A program made the position numbers and the translations under genes. A stretch of 45,947 bases of DNA from the NCBI GenBank assembly GCA_025359105.1, contig JANYHK010000100.1, positions 1 through 45,947 of the forward strand. The letters run 5' to 3'. This stretch comes from Myxococcales bacterium (GTDB taxonomy: Bacteria > Myxococcota_A > Polyangia > Polyangiales > Polyangiaceae). Positions 17,015-24,809 of this stretch are shown here, in pieces. Numbering within the stretch: position 1 is the first letter of the stretch; each line of letters opens with the position of its first letter. Below the pieces are notes generated by a model. The model had not been told where the DNA came from. It saw only the letters and a program-made list of their open reading frames with translations, and did no database searches.

Positions 17015-17879
17015 GGCAGGGGCGCGGGCGGTCCCGACCGGGCTCCTCCAGTGGGGCCGCTTCCGCGAGCACAGCGCCGCGCGCGCGTCGGTGTGGGTGC
17101 TCGGCGTGGTGGCGGCGGCGTGCGCGCTGGCGCCGCTGGTGGCCCCCTACGACTTCGACCGCATCGACCTCGACAGCCTCCGGCAGCCGCCGTCGTTCGC
17201 TCACCTGATGGGCACTGACGATCTCGGTCGCGACGTGCTCACCCGAATGCTGTTCGGCGGTCGCGTCTCCATCGTCATCGGCGTGCTGGCCGCGGTCGTG
17301 GGTACGACGGTCGGGACGGCGATAGGCGCGCTCGCCGGCTTCTACGGTCGCTTCGTCGACGGCGCGCTCATGCGCATGACCGACGTGGCGTACTCCATCC
17401 CGACCTTGCCGCTCCTCATCGTCCTGTCGTCGTACGCCCACGCGAAGGTGGGGGCGATGGTGCTGATCATAGGCTTTCTGAGCTGGATGACGACGGCGCG
17501 GGTCGTCCGCGCGGAGGTGCTGTCCATCCGCGAGCGCGAGTTCGTGGAGGCGGCGCGCGGCCTCGGGGCGACGAGCGCGCGGATCCTTCTCCAGCACGTC
17601 CTCCCCAACGTGCTCGGCCCCGTCTTCGTCGGCGCCACGCTCGCCGTGGGCAACGCGATCGTCGTCGAGTCGGCGCTCAGCTTCCTCGGCCTCGGCGTGC
17701 AACCCCCAACGCCCACCTGGGGCAACATGCTGATGGACTCGCAGGCGACGATGGCGACCAAGCCCTGGCTGACGTTGTTCCCAGGCCTTTCCATCCTCGT
17801 CGTCGTGCTCGCGGTAAACTTCATCGGCGAGGGGCTCCAGCAGCTCCTCCTGCCCAAGGTCGAAAAGGAAGCCACATGA
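17007..17879 (+). CDS. ABC permease, DppC/OppC type
   Basis: 290 aa, starting inside the end of the previous gene. It has the N-terminal single helix, the HLMGTDDLGRDVLTRMLFGGR signature, the EAA loop (EAARGLGATSARILLQHVLPN) and the C-terminal LSFLGLGVQPPTPTWG block of DppC/OppC. It is the second transmembrane subunit of the importer. No dppD/dppF-type ATPase follows; the next gene is an oxidoreductase that overlaps by 4 nt. Confidence 0.93.
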   Translation: MHEAGARAVPTGLLQWGRFREHSAARASVWVLGVVAAACALAPLVAPYDFDRIDLDSLRQPPSFAHLMGTDDLGRDVLTRMLFGGRVSIVIGVLAAVVGTTVGTAIGALAGFYGRFVDGALMRMTDVAYSIPTLPLLIVLSSYAHAKVGAMVLIIGFLSWMTTARVVRAEVLSIREREFVEAARGLGATSARILLQHVLPNVLGPVFVGATLAVGNAIVVESALSFLGLGVQPPTPTWGNMLMDSQATMATKPWLTLFPGLSILVVVLAVNFIGEGLQQLLLPKVEKEAT

Positions 17880-19066
17880 AGAGAGACAAGCTCCGGGTCG
17901 GCGTCATCGGCGCCGGGCGGTGGTCGAAAGGAGCGCACCTGCCCGGCTTCTTCCGCTCGCCGCTCGCCGATCTCGCGGTCATCTGCGATCTCGATCGCGA
18001 CGCCGCCGACGCGTGCGCGAGAGAGTTCCAGATCCCCGAGGTGACGACCGACTACGAGAAGGTGCTCGCCCGCGCCGACATCGACGTCCTCGACATCGTG
18101 ACGCGCGGCGATCACCAGGACCTCGTCTTCGCCGCGCTGGCGGCCGGCAAGCACGTGCTCGTCGAGAAGCCGGTGTGCCATGATTTCCGTGACGTGCGCC
18201 GTGCGCAGGCCATCGCGGAGAAGAAGGGGCTCAAGACGAAGGTCGGCCTGACCTTCCGCTACGCGCCAGCGGTCATGTACATGTTCGACCTGATGCGCGA
18301 GGGCTTCGTCGGCCAGCCGTACGTGTTCAACGGCTACGAGCAGAACGCCCAGTGGCTCGACCCCGACAACCCGATGGACAAGCGCATCCACAAGACGAAG
18401 CCCGCCGGCGAGACGCCGTGGGGAGCCGACCTCAGCCGCGCCGGCATCACCGTCTCTTCGCTCGAGGGCTACGGCGCGCCGACGATCGACATCGGCCTCG
18501 AGTGCATCGGCGCCGACCTCGCGTCCGTGGTCGGCGTCCTGTGCAACGCGATCCCCATGCGCCGCCGCACGAACCTCGACGCCGCGCGTGAGCGCATCAA
18601 CATCGACGATCTCGATCACTTCATGGGCGAGGCGACGAACGGCGCGCTCTTCTCGCTGCAGTCGTCGTACGTGACCGTGGGCAACTACCCGGGCATCGAG
18701 GCCAATATCTACGGCTCCAAGGGGGCCATCAAGACGCGCCTGGTGGAGGAGCACGGCGTCATTCAGACGATTCACACCGCCACCGCGGGCGCCGTCGAGT
18801 TCGTGCAGCGCGAGATCCCGGCGAAGTACTTCCCACCCGGCTACCAGCCGGGCGACGCCTGGGGCGCCGCGTTCTTCGGCAACCTGGTGCACAACTTCTG
18901 CGCGGAGATCTTGGACGGAGGGCGGGCGAATCAAGGCAATTTCGCGCAGAGCGCGCGCGTGCAGGAGATCATCAACGCCGTCACCCTGTCGCACCGCACC
19001 CGCGCGTGGGTCGACTTGCCGCTGCCCGAGGGCGCGCCCGGCATGGGCTCGCAGAGCCCGTTTTGA
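17876..19066 (+). CDS. Gfo/Idh/MocA family oxidoreductase (first copy)
   Basis: 396 aa. GVIGAGRWSKGAH at the start is the NAD(P)-binding loop; VLVEKPVCHD carries the EKP motif of the family; the C-terminal half is the alpha/beta substrate domain. Members oxidise or reduce sugars, inositols and related polyols. Translational coupling to the importer suggests it acts on the imported compound. Substrate unknown. Confidence 0.92.
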   Translation: MKRDKLRVGVIGAGRWSKGAHLPGFFRSPLADLAVICDLDRDAADACAREFQIPEVTTDYEKVLARADIDVLDIVTRGDHQDLVFAALAAGKHVLVEKPVCHDFRDVRRAQAIAEKKGLKTKVGLTFRYAPAVMYMFDLMREGFVGQPYVFNGYEQNAQWLDPDNPMDKRIHKTKPAGETPWGADLSRAGITVSSLEGYGAPTIDIGLECIGADLASVVGVLCNAIPMRRRTNLDAARERINIDDLDHFMGEATNGALFSLQSSYVTVGNYPGIEANIYGSKGAIKTRLVEEHGVIQTIHTATAGAVEFVQREIPAKYFPPGYQPGDAWGAAFFGNLVHNFCAEILDGGRANQGNFAQSARVQEIINAVTLSHRTRAWVDLPLPEGAPGMGSQSPF

Positions 19067-19074
19067 ACGGCGCG

Positions 19075-20115
19075 ATGGACAAGCTGAAGGTCGTGGTCGC
19101 GAGCTACCTCGAGCCGGAGCTCGTGGCCCGGATCGCGGCGGTCGACCCGCGCCTCGAGGTGGTCTGCGAGCCGTCGCTCCTGGCGAGGCCGCGCTACGCC
19201 GCCGATCATGTGGGGGCGCCGCACGCCCGCACGCCCGAAGAGGACGCCCGCTGGCGCGCCCACCTCGCGAGCGCCGACGTGCTCTTCGACTTCGACTACA
19301 CGAACCTCGACGCGCTGCCGGAGCTCGCGCCGAACGTCCGGTGGCTGCAGGCGACGAGCGCGGGTATCGGGCAGCTCGTCGAGCGCAAGGCCTACGCCGC
19401 GCGCATGCCGCGCACCGTCTTCACGACGGCGAGCGGCGTGCATGCGCAGCCGCTCGCGGAGTTCGTCGCCCTGGCGATGCTCGCCTTCAGCCGAGGCCTG
19501 TTCACGATGCTCGCGCAGCAGCGCGAGAAGCGCTGGGAGCGCTTCGCCGGCACGGATCTGCTCGGCAAGACGGCGCTCGTCTACGGCTACGGCTCTATCG
19601 GCGAGGAGGTCGCGCGGCAGACCCGCGCGTTGGGCGTGGTCTGCGTCGGAGTGAATCGCTCCGGGCGCGCCCCCGCGTCGTCCGCGGAGCTGGGTGTGGC
19701 GGTGCACCCGCCCGCGGCGCTGCGCTCGCTCCTGCCGGCGGCGAGCTTCCTCGTCCTGGCGGCGCCGCACACACCGGAGACCGAACGGGTCATCGGCGCG
19801 GCGGAGCTCGCGATGCTCCCGAAGGGCGCGATCGTGATCAACGTGTCGCGCGGGGCGGTCGTCGACGAGCCGGCCCTGGTGGCGAGCCTGTTGTCCGGGC
19901 ATCTGGGCGGCGCGGCGCTCGACGTCTTCGCCGAGGAGCCGCTACCAGCGTCGAGCCCTCTGTGGGCGATGCCCAACGTGCTCGTGAGCCCGCACTCGGC
20001 GAGCACGAGCGATCGCGAGAACGCGCTCCTCGTCGATCTTTTCTGCGAGAACCTGCGGAGGTTCTTGGCCGGCGCGCCGCTGGAGAACGTGCTCGACCTC
20101 TCGCTCCTCTACTGA
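19075..20115 (+). CDS. D-2-hydroxyacid dehydrogenase
   Basis: 346 aa from ATG 19075, 8 nt after the previous stop. The NAD-binding loop GYGSIGEEVARQTRALG, the catalytic Arg and Glu regions (INVSRGAVVDE, FAEEPLP) and the catalytic His (LVSPHSAST) identify the D-isomer 2-hydroxyacid dehydrogenase family. It should interconvert a 2-keto acid and a D-2-hydroxy acid in the cytosol. In this operon it may process an acid released by the DUF885 or Gfo/Idh/MocA steps. Confidence 0.93.
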   Translation: MDKLKVVVASYLEPELVARIAAVDPRLEVVCEPSLLARPRYAADHVGAPHARTPEEDARWRAHLASADVLFDFDYTNLDALPELAPNVRWLQATSAGIGQLVERKAYAARMPRTVFTTASGVHAQPLAEFVALAMLAFSRGLFTMLAQQREKRWERFAGTDLLGKTALVYGYGSIGEEVARQTRALGVVCVGVNRSGRAPASSAELGVAVHPPAALRSLLPAASFLVLAAPHTPETERVIGAAELAMLPKGAIVINVSRGAVVDEPALVASLLSGHLGGAALDVFAEEPLPASSPLWAMPNVLVSPHSASTSDRENALLVDLFCENLRRFLAGAPLENVLDLSLLY

Positions 20116-20126
20116 AGGGCAAACGC

Positions 20127-21146
20127 ATGACCACGATCAACAAGCTCCGCTGGGGAGTTCTCGGGACCGCCAACATCGGCCGCGCCGCGGTGAACCCCGC
20201 CATCCAGGCGTCCACCAACGGCGAGCTCGTCGCCGTGGCGAGCCGCGACCTTGAGCGCGCGCGCGCGTTCGCCGCGGCTGCCGGCATCCCCAAGGCGTAC
20301 GGCAGCTACGAGGCGCTCCTCGCCGACCCGCAGGTGGACGCGGTCTACGTGCCCTTGCCCAACAAGCTCCACCTCGAGTGGACGGTGCGCGCCGCCCGGC
20401 AGAAGAAGCACGTCCTGTGCGAGAAGCCGCTGGCGATGACCGCCGCCGAATGCGTAGCGATGCAGCGCGCGGCGGACACGAACGGGGTCCTCCTGATGGA
20501 GGCGTTCATGTACCGCTTCCATCCGCGCACCGAGGACGTCGTCGCGCGCGTCCGGGCCGGCGCCGTCGGCGAGGTGCGCGTCGTCCGCAGCGCGTTCACG
20601 TTCCGCCTCACCAAGCTCGACAACATCCGCCTCGACGCGGCGCTCGGCGGCGGCTCGCTCATGGATGTCGGCTGCTATTGCGTGAACGCGAGCCGCACGC
20701 TCCTCGGGAGCGAGCCCACGGTCGCGCAGGCGTGGGCGACGTGGGGCCCCACCGGCGTGGACACCGAGCTGACGGGAACGCTGCGGTTCCCGGGCGGCGC
20801 CGTCGCGCACTTCGACTGCGCGCTCACGCTCGAGCGTCGCGAGTACTGCGAGGTCGCCGGCACGACGGGGAGCTTCGCCGCCGAGGCGGCGTTCTTGCCG
20901 GGCAAGGGACCGGCGGAGCTCGTCGAGCGCCGCCCCTTCCCGGACGGGCGCAAGGAGGAGCGCCACCTGACTGCGGGCGTCGATCAGTACCAGCGGATGG
21001 TCGAGCACTTCGCGCGCGCGGCGCTCGAGGGGGCGCCGCTTCGCTACCCGGCGCTCGAGGCGGCGCGCAACATGGCGGCGATCGAGGCGCTCTACCGCTC
21101 GGCGCGAAACGGCGGCGCGCCGGAGCCGGTGGCCGCCATCGGCTGA
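20127..21146 (+). CDS. Gfo/Idh/MocA family oxidoreductase (second copy)
   Basis: 339 aa. WGVLGTANIGRAAVNPAI is the dinucleotide loop; VLCEKPLAMTA carries the EKP motif; MEAFMYRFHP and GGGSLMDVGCYCVN are typical of the glucose-fructose oxidoreductase/dihydrodiol dehydrogenase-like branch. It differs clearly from the copy at 17876, so the two probably act at different steps. Start ATG 20127 lies 11 nt after the previous stop with AAGGG in front. Confidence 0.93.
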   Translation: MTTINKLRWGVLGTANIGRAAVNPAIQASTNGELVAVASRDLERARAFAAAAGIPKAYGSYEALLADPQVDAVYVPLPNKLHLEWTVRAARQKKHVLCEKPLAMTAAECVAMQRAADTNGVLLMEAFMYRFHPRTEDVVARVRAGAVGEVRVVRSAFTFRLTKLDNIRLDAALGGGSLMDVGCYCVNASRTLLGSEPTVAQAWATWGPTGVDTELTGTLRFPGGAVAHFDCALTLERREYCEVAGTTGSFAAEAAFLPGKGPAELVERRPFPDGRKEERHLTAGVDQYQRMVEHFARAALEGAPLRYPALEAARNMAAIEALYRSARNGGAPEPVAAIG

Positions 21147-21171
21147 GGCAGCCCGCGTGCTCCATCTGCGC

Positions 21172-21177
21172 TACGCT
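21172..21177 (+). promoter_or_regulatory. Candidate internal -10 box (TACGCT)
   Basis: It ends 9 nt before ATG 21187, so the last gene of the run may also have its own promoter. Confidence 0.3.
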
Positions 21178-21186
21178 CGGCGGACG

Positions 21187-21609
21187 ATGCGCCCGTTCCA
21201 CTACGCGTTCTTCGTGAAGGACCTCGACTCGACCCGCGCGTTCTACGGCGGGCTGCTCGGCTGCAAGGAGGGACGGAGCACCGCTACGTGGGTCGACTTC
21301 GACTTCTTCGGCGGCCAGATCTCCGCGCACACGACCGGGCCCGTCGTGCCGACGGTCGACGCGGGGCTCGTGGACGACGTGCTCGTCCCGATGCCGCACT
21401 TCGGAGCGGTGCTGGCGTGGGACGAATTTCACGCCACGGCCGAGCGCCTCGCCGCGGCCGGCGTCCCGTTCATCATCCCGCCCCGCCTGCGCTTCGCCGG
21501 CCTGCCGGGCGAGCAGGCGACCATGTTCCTCCGGGACTTCAGCGGAAACGCGCTCGAGTTCAAGGCCTTCCGCAGCGACGCGGCGCTCTTCGCGAAGAAC
21601 GAGACGTAG
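21187..21609 (+). CDS. VOC (glyoxalase-like) family protein
   Basis: 140 aa. FHYAFFVKDLDSTRAFYGGLLG is the classic first beta-alpha unit of the vicinal oxygen chelate fold with a possible metal His (His5), and FLRDFSGNALEFKAF carries the C-terminal Glu. It is probably a metal-dependent lyase, dioxygenase or isomerase of unknown substrate. ATG 21187 is preferred over 21157 because the fold starts there. It ends the long operon and converges with the DUF2378-like gene. Confidence 0.88.
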   Translation: MRPFHYAFFVKDLDSTRAFYGGLLGCKEGRSTATWVDFDFFGGQISAHTTGPVVPTVDAGLVDDVLVPMPHFGAVLAWDEFHATAERLAAAGVPFIIPPRLRFAGLPGEQATMFLRDFSGNALEFKAFRSDAALFAKNET

Positions 21610-21632
21610 CGGCCCTGCACGGCGCGATGCGG

Positions 21633-22316
21633 TCAGCTCTGCGCGTGGGTCCAGGTGGCGACGAAGCGGAAGACCTCGAGGGGCACGCCTGCGAGGTCGC
21701 CGGCCGGCTGGCCGCGGTCGAAGGCGAGCTTCGCATCCTGCGCGCCCGCGAGCTTTAGCGCCTCCTCGACGAAGCCTATCGTCGACGTCGTGTAGAAGCC
21801 GTTCATGTGCGCCGGGATGATCGAGAGCTCGACCTGGAGGCGACCGGGCGCGACGAGGAGCGGGCGCGCGCGCGAAGGCTCGAAGAAGCGGTTGAACGCG
21901 AAGTGGACGCGTTCCGCCATCGCCTCCGGCGAGACGGTCTTCAAGACCGGCTTCCATAGCCCTTGAATGACGGACGCCGCCGACCAGCGCGAACGCGCCT
22001 CGATGAATTTGCCTGTGGCGACGCCCTTCATGGCTGCAACCGTCCGGTAGAGGAGGACGAGCCGCGAGACGTCGTAGTCGCCGGACGCGACGAAGATCTG
22101 GTCGTAGTACGCCGTGCGCTCCGCCGGGTCGAGCGCGGCGAAGAACGCGGCGCGGCCGCCTTCGAGGCGGTTGTCGATGTAGTCGAGCGCCGTCCGAAAC
22201 GCGTGTCCGCGCACGCGGAACGGGCTCTCGCCGGGCGGAAACGCGCGCGGGCCAACCGGGTCGTAACGCCAGGCGTCGGGCGATGTGGGACGGGGGGAGC
22301 GATCGAGCAAATGCAC
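21633..22316 (-). CDS. DUF2378-like (TIGR02265-like) myxobacterial protein
   Basis: About 227 aa from GTG 22316; a TTG at 22379, abutting the dabA stop, is the only longer option and would give 248 aa. FRVRGHAFRTALDYI, LDPAERTAYYDQIF and a C-terminal block with AHMNGFYTTSTIGFVEEAL resemble the myxobacterial DUF2378/TIGR02265 group, function unknown. It lies downstream of dabA on the same strand and could be co-transcribed. The window's other member of this type (6681-7280) is not closely similar by eye. Confidence 0.7.
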   Translation of the reverse strand: MHLLDRSPRPTSPDAWRYDPVGPRAFPPGESPFRVRGHAFRTALDYIDNRLEGGRAAFFAALDPAERTAYYDQIFVASGDYDVSRLVLLYRTVAAMKGVATGKFIEARSRWSAASVIQGLWKPVLKTVSPEAMAERVHFAFNRFFEPSRARPLLVAPGRLQVELSIIPAHMNGFYTTSTIGFVEEALKLAGAQDAKLAFDRGQPAGDLAGVPLEVFRFVATWTHAQS

Positions 22317-22329
22317 CTTACGGGTGCAT
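22311..22329. repeat. Perfect 7-bp inverted repeat over a candidate start codon
   Basis: ATGCACC-ttacg-GGTGCAT. It lies between dabA and the DUF2378-like gene and covers the GTG start at 22316, so it could be an operator or an RNA hairpin that controls translation of that gene. Confidence 0.45.
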
Positions 22330-22379
22330 GAACGGCACGAGACCCCGAAGCCTGAAGCCGTAGGCGCCGGGCGGCGCAA

Positions 22380-24809
22380 TCACGCTTCCGCCGGTGCCCA
22401 CAGTGCGTTCCTTCGCGCGAAGACGGCGCGCTCACCGACGTCGATCTGAAGCAGATGAAGCCACTCGTTGTCGACGAGCTCACGCACCTTGGTGTGCTTC
22501 TCGAGCACGCGATCGATCGCGGAACGAGGCGCTTCGATGAAGACGCTGAGCCTCAGCGGCGCGTGGATCCAACGCTCGCCATCGTGGAGGGACTGGCGCG
22601 CCAGACCGATGCGAAGGTCCCCGCCATTGCCCTCGAAGACGCCGAGGTGCCCCCCCACGACGTTGTGGAGCACCTTGTTTCCGCTGCCGTAGCGCCCATT
22701 GTCGACCGTGGATGCGTAGTACTGGAAGTTGATCCAGTGCGCCACGACGAGCGGCGCCGTCATGATGCCTTCCAGGATAACGAAGTCCGTGTCCTCCTCG
22801 AATCGGTAGTCGTGGAGAAACGCGCGTCCGGCCAGGTCGAGGTGCCGACTCCGCTCGCGCGGGGCCACGATGAACGTGGCGTTGCCGGCGAGCCCCCACT
22901 CGGGGCGCACCTCGGCCCAGTTCTTCGAGCGCTCGACGACGGCGGCATGAAGCTCCTTGTCCGGCAGCTCGCCGAGGCCGAGCCTGGGAGCACGTTCGCG
23001 CCGTGCCACTGTGCTCGCGCGCTCGAGCGTCGCGCGCAGGTCGGCGATGTCGCGCAAATGCGTTGCCGCAACCGCGCTCTCGTCGAACAGCGCGACCTCA
23101 TCGGTTGTCGTGTTGTGGAGACCGGCCACGAACTGGGTGGTCGAGGGGATCTCGATGCCGCGCGAGGCGAGGCCCGCGCGAACGTCGGTGTCGTTGAGCA
23201 GCGCGGCAGCGGCCCGCGCGTTCACTTCACCCGATTGGCCCGAGCAGGCCCCGCAATTCAGGCCCGCGGCGTGGGGATTGTTCCGCGTCGCCGCCGCGTG
23301 CCCGACGAGCAGGACGACACGCGCAAAGCCTCGTGTGAGGCCGATCGCCCGGAGCATGCCCTCCGCGAGCAGCCAGCGCTCTTCGACGGAGAGCGGCGTA
23401 CCGTCGAGACGGCTCGTGATTCGGGGCGTGCGCGTCGCGTCCTCGTGCGGCGAGAGGCCCGCGTGCTCGTGATCGTCCACGTGTCGCGACGACCGACCGA
23501 AGGACTCGTCGAAGAGATTCTTCGCGAACAGCAAGCCCATCGTATCCACGAAGGCGAAGCTCGAGAGTGAGTTGGACTTGAACGCTTTCCACGCATGGCC
23601 GGCCTGGAGGCGCGACCTGCGCGTCGCCTCCAGGGACTCCGGCACTCCGGTGTCCGTGACGCGGTACTTCGGGGCCAGTAGGCCGGGGAGGTGGGGACGC
23701 GCGGCGTCGGCAGCAAGCGGCGCGTACTCGATGGGCAGACCGAAGAACCCCGCCGAGCTGAGCGTCTGGATGTCCTCGCTTCGCGTCTCGAGGGCGCGCA
23801 TGAAGACCTCCGACCGCACGTCGAGGCAGAAGATCGCTTGCACCGCCGGGCTGTCCGGGCGTGCGGCCCCGAAGCCCTCCGGCAGCTTCCGGCGCACCTG
23901 GGACGTCCAGGCGATCTCCACCGCCCTTTGGAAGATCCAGTCGTCGGCGCGCGCCGATTGCGCGGCGTGGTCGAACGCCGGCCAGCTGGCCAGGGCACTA
24001 CGCCAGTCCGCGCGGAGCTCGTCGCCGCCGGAGTGAAGAAGGATCCACTCCCACCCGAGGCGGATCGAGAGCAGCTCGAGAATGTGGTGGTCGTCTCGAC
24101 CCGCGAGTCGCGCCGTCCAGCGAAGGTACGCGCACCACGACGCCCATCCATTGATGTCGAGGAGGAGCGCCGCAAGATAGTTCTCGCGTTCGTCCCCAGA
24201 CACCCCGAGCTCCGCCGATGCGACCGTCATCATCTCGTCCGCCGTCTTCGGCAGCAGCGCGACCGTGGAGCGATATTCGTGGAGGCCCATGAACAGGGCG
24301 GGTCCGCGATCGACTCGGGCATGGTCTCGCCAGCTCGCGTAGAGGCCTCCCTTCTTGGCGGATCCGATCTGAGCCTGTCCGTCGTCGAAGTACGAGCCGC
24401 AGAACCGGCTCAGTCTCTCGAGGATGAAGTCTCGCCAGGAGACCTCGAGCTCGCTTCGCGAGCGTGAGTCCATGACGTCGACGACGAGCGGACGTCGACG
24501 CGGTCTCGGCTCGTCGATCCAGAAGAGCGCGGTCAAGTGCTCCTCCGTCACGTCGGCCCCGCTCTCCGCGATCGCTTCGCGCAGGTGCTCGGGGCGAAGC
24601 CGCCCTTCACGCCACTCTTCGGCGTACCAAGCGCGCGGCATGAGCAGGCGGGCACCCGAGAGCGCCGCGAGCTCACCGGCAACCCGAGGAAACGGCCTGT
24701 CCGTGCGTGACCAGAAAGGGTTCACCGCGATGAAGCGATCGAGCGGCCAGGTCGGGGCGATGCGTGCGCACGCATGCTCCGCGGCTTCTTTCAGCTCGGG
24801 CGTCGGCAT
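22380..24809 (-). CDS. dabA: DabA, inorganic carbon transporter subunit (DUF2309)
   Basis: 809 aa, normal length. DabA is the beta-carbonic-anhydrase-like soluble half of the DAB complex, which works with membrane subunit DabB to accumulate bicarbonate. PLDRFIAVNPFW marks the N-terminus. The zinc site is readable: Cys328 and Asp330 (FCLDVRSE), His504 (LVGHAAATRNNPH) and Cys519 (LNCGACSG); these four correspond in order and spacing to the published ligands of Halothiobacillus DabA. The usual LDCGAC reads LNCGAC. The ATG directly abuts the dabB stop, so the two are coupled. No carbon-fixation genes are nearby, so a role in supplying bicarbonate to biosynthesis is likely. Confidence 0.95.
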   Translation of the reverse strand: MPTPELKEAAEHACARIAPTWPLDRFIAVNPFWSRTDRPFPRVAGELAALSGARLLMPRAWYAEEWREGRLRPEHLREAIAESGADVTEEHLTALFWIDEPRPRRRPLVVDVMDSRSRSELEVSWRDFILERLSRFCGSYFDDGQAQIGSAKKGGLYASWRDHARVDRGPALFMGLHEYRSTVALLPKTADEMMTVASAELGVSGDERENYLAALLLDINGWASWCAYLRWTARLAGRDDHHILELLSIRLGWEWILLHSGGDELRADWRSALASWPAFDHAAQSARADDWIFQRAVEIAWTSQVRRKLPEGFGAARPDSPAVQAIFCLDVRSEVFMRALETRSEDIQTLSSAGFFGLPIEYAPLAADAARPHLPGLLAPKYRVTDTGVPESLEATRRSRLQAGHAWKAFKSNSLSSFAFVDTMGLLFAKNLFDESFGRSSRHVDDHEHAGLSPHEDATRTPRITSRLDGTPLSVEERWLLAEGMLRAIGLTRGFARVVLLVGHAAATRNNPHAAGLNCGACSGQSGEVNARAAAALLNDTDVRAGLASRGIEIPSTTQFVAGLHNTTTDEVALFDESAVAATHLRDIADLRATLERASTVARRERAPRLGLGELPDKELHAAVVERSKNWAEVRPEWGLAGNATFIVAPRERSRHLDLAGRAFLHDYRFEEDTDFVILEGIMTAPLVVAHWINFQYYASTVDNGRYGSGNKVLHNVVGGHLGVFEGNGGDLRIGLARQSLHDGERWIHAPLRLSVFIEAPRSAIDRVLEKHTKVRELVDNEWLHLLQIDVGERAVFARRNALWAPAEA

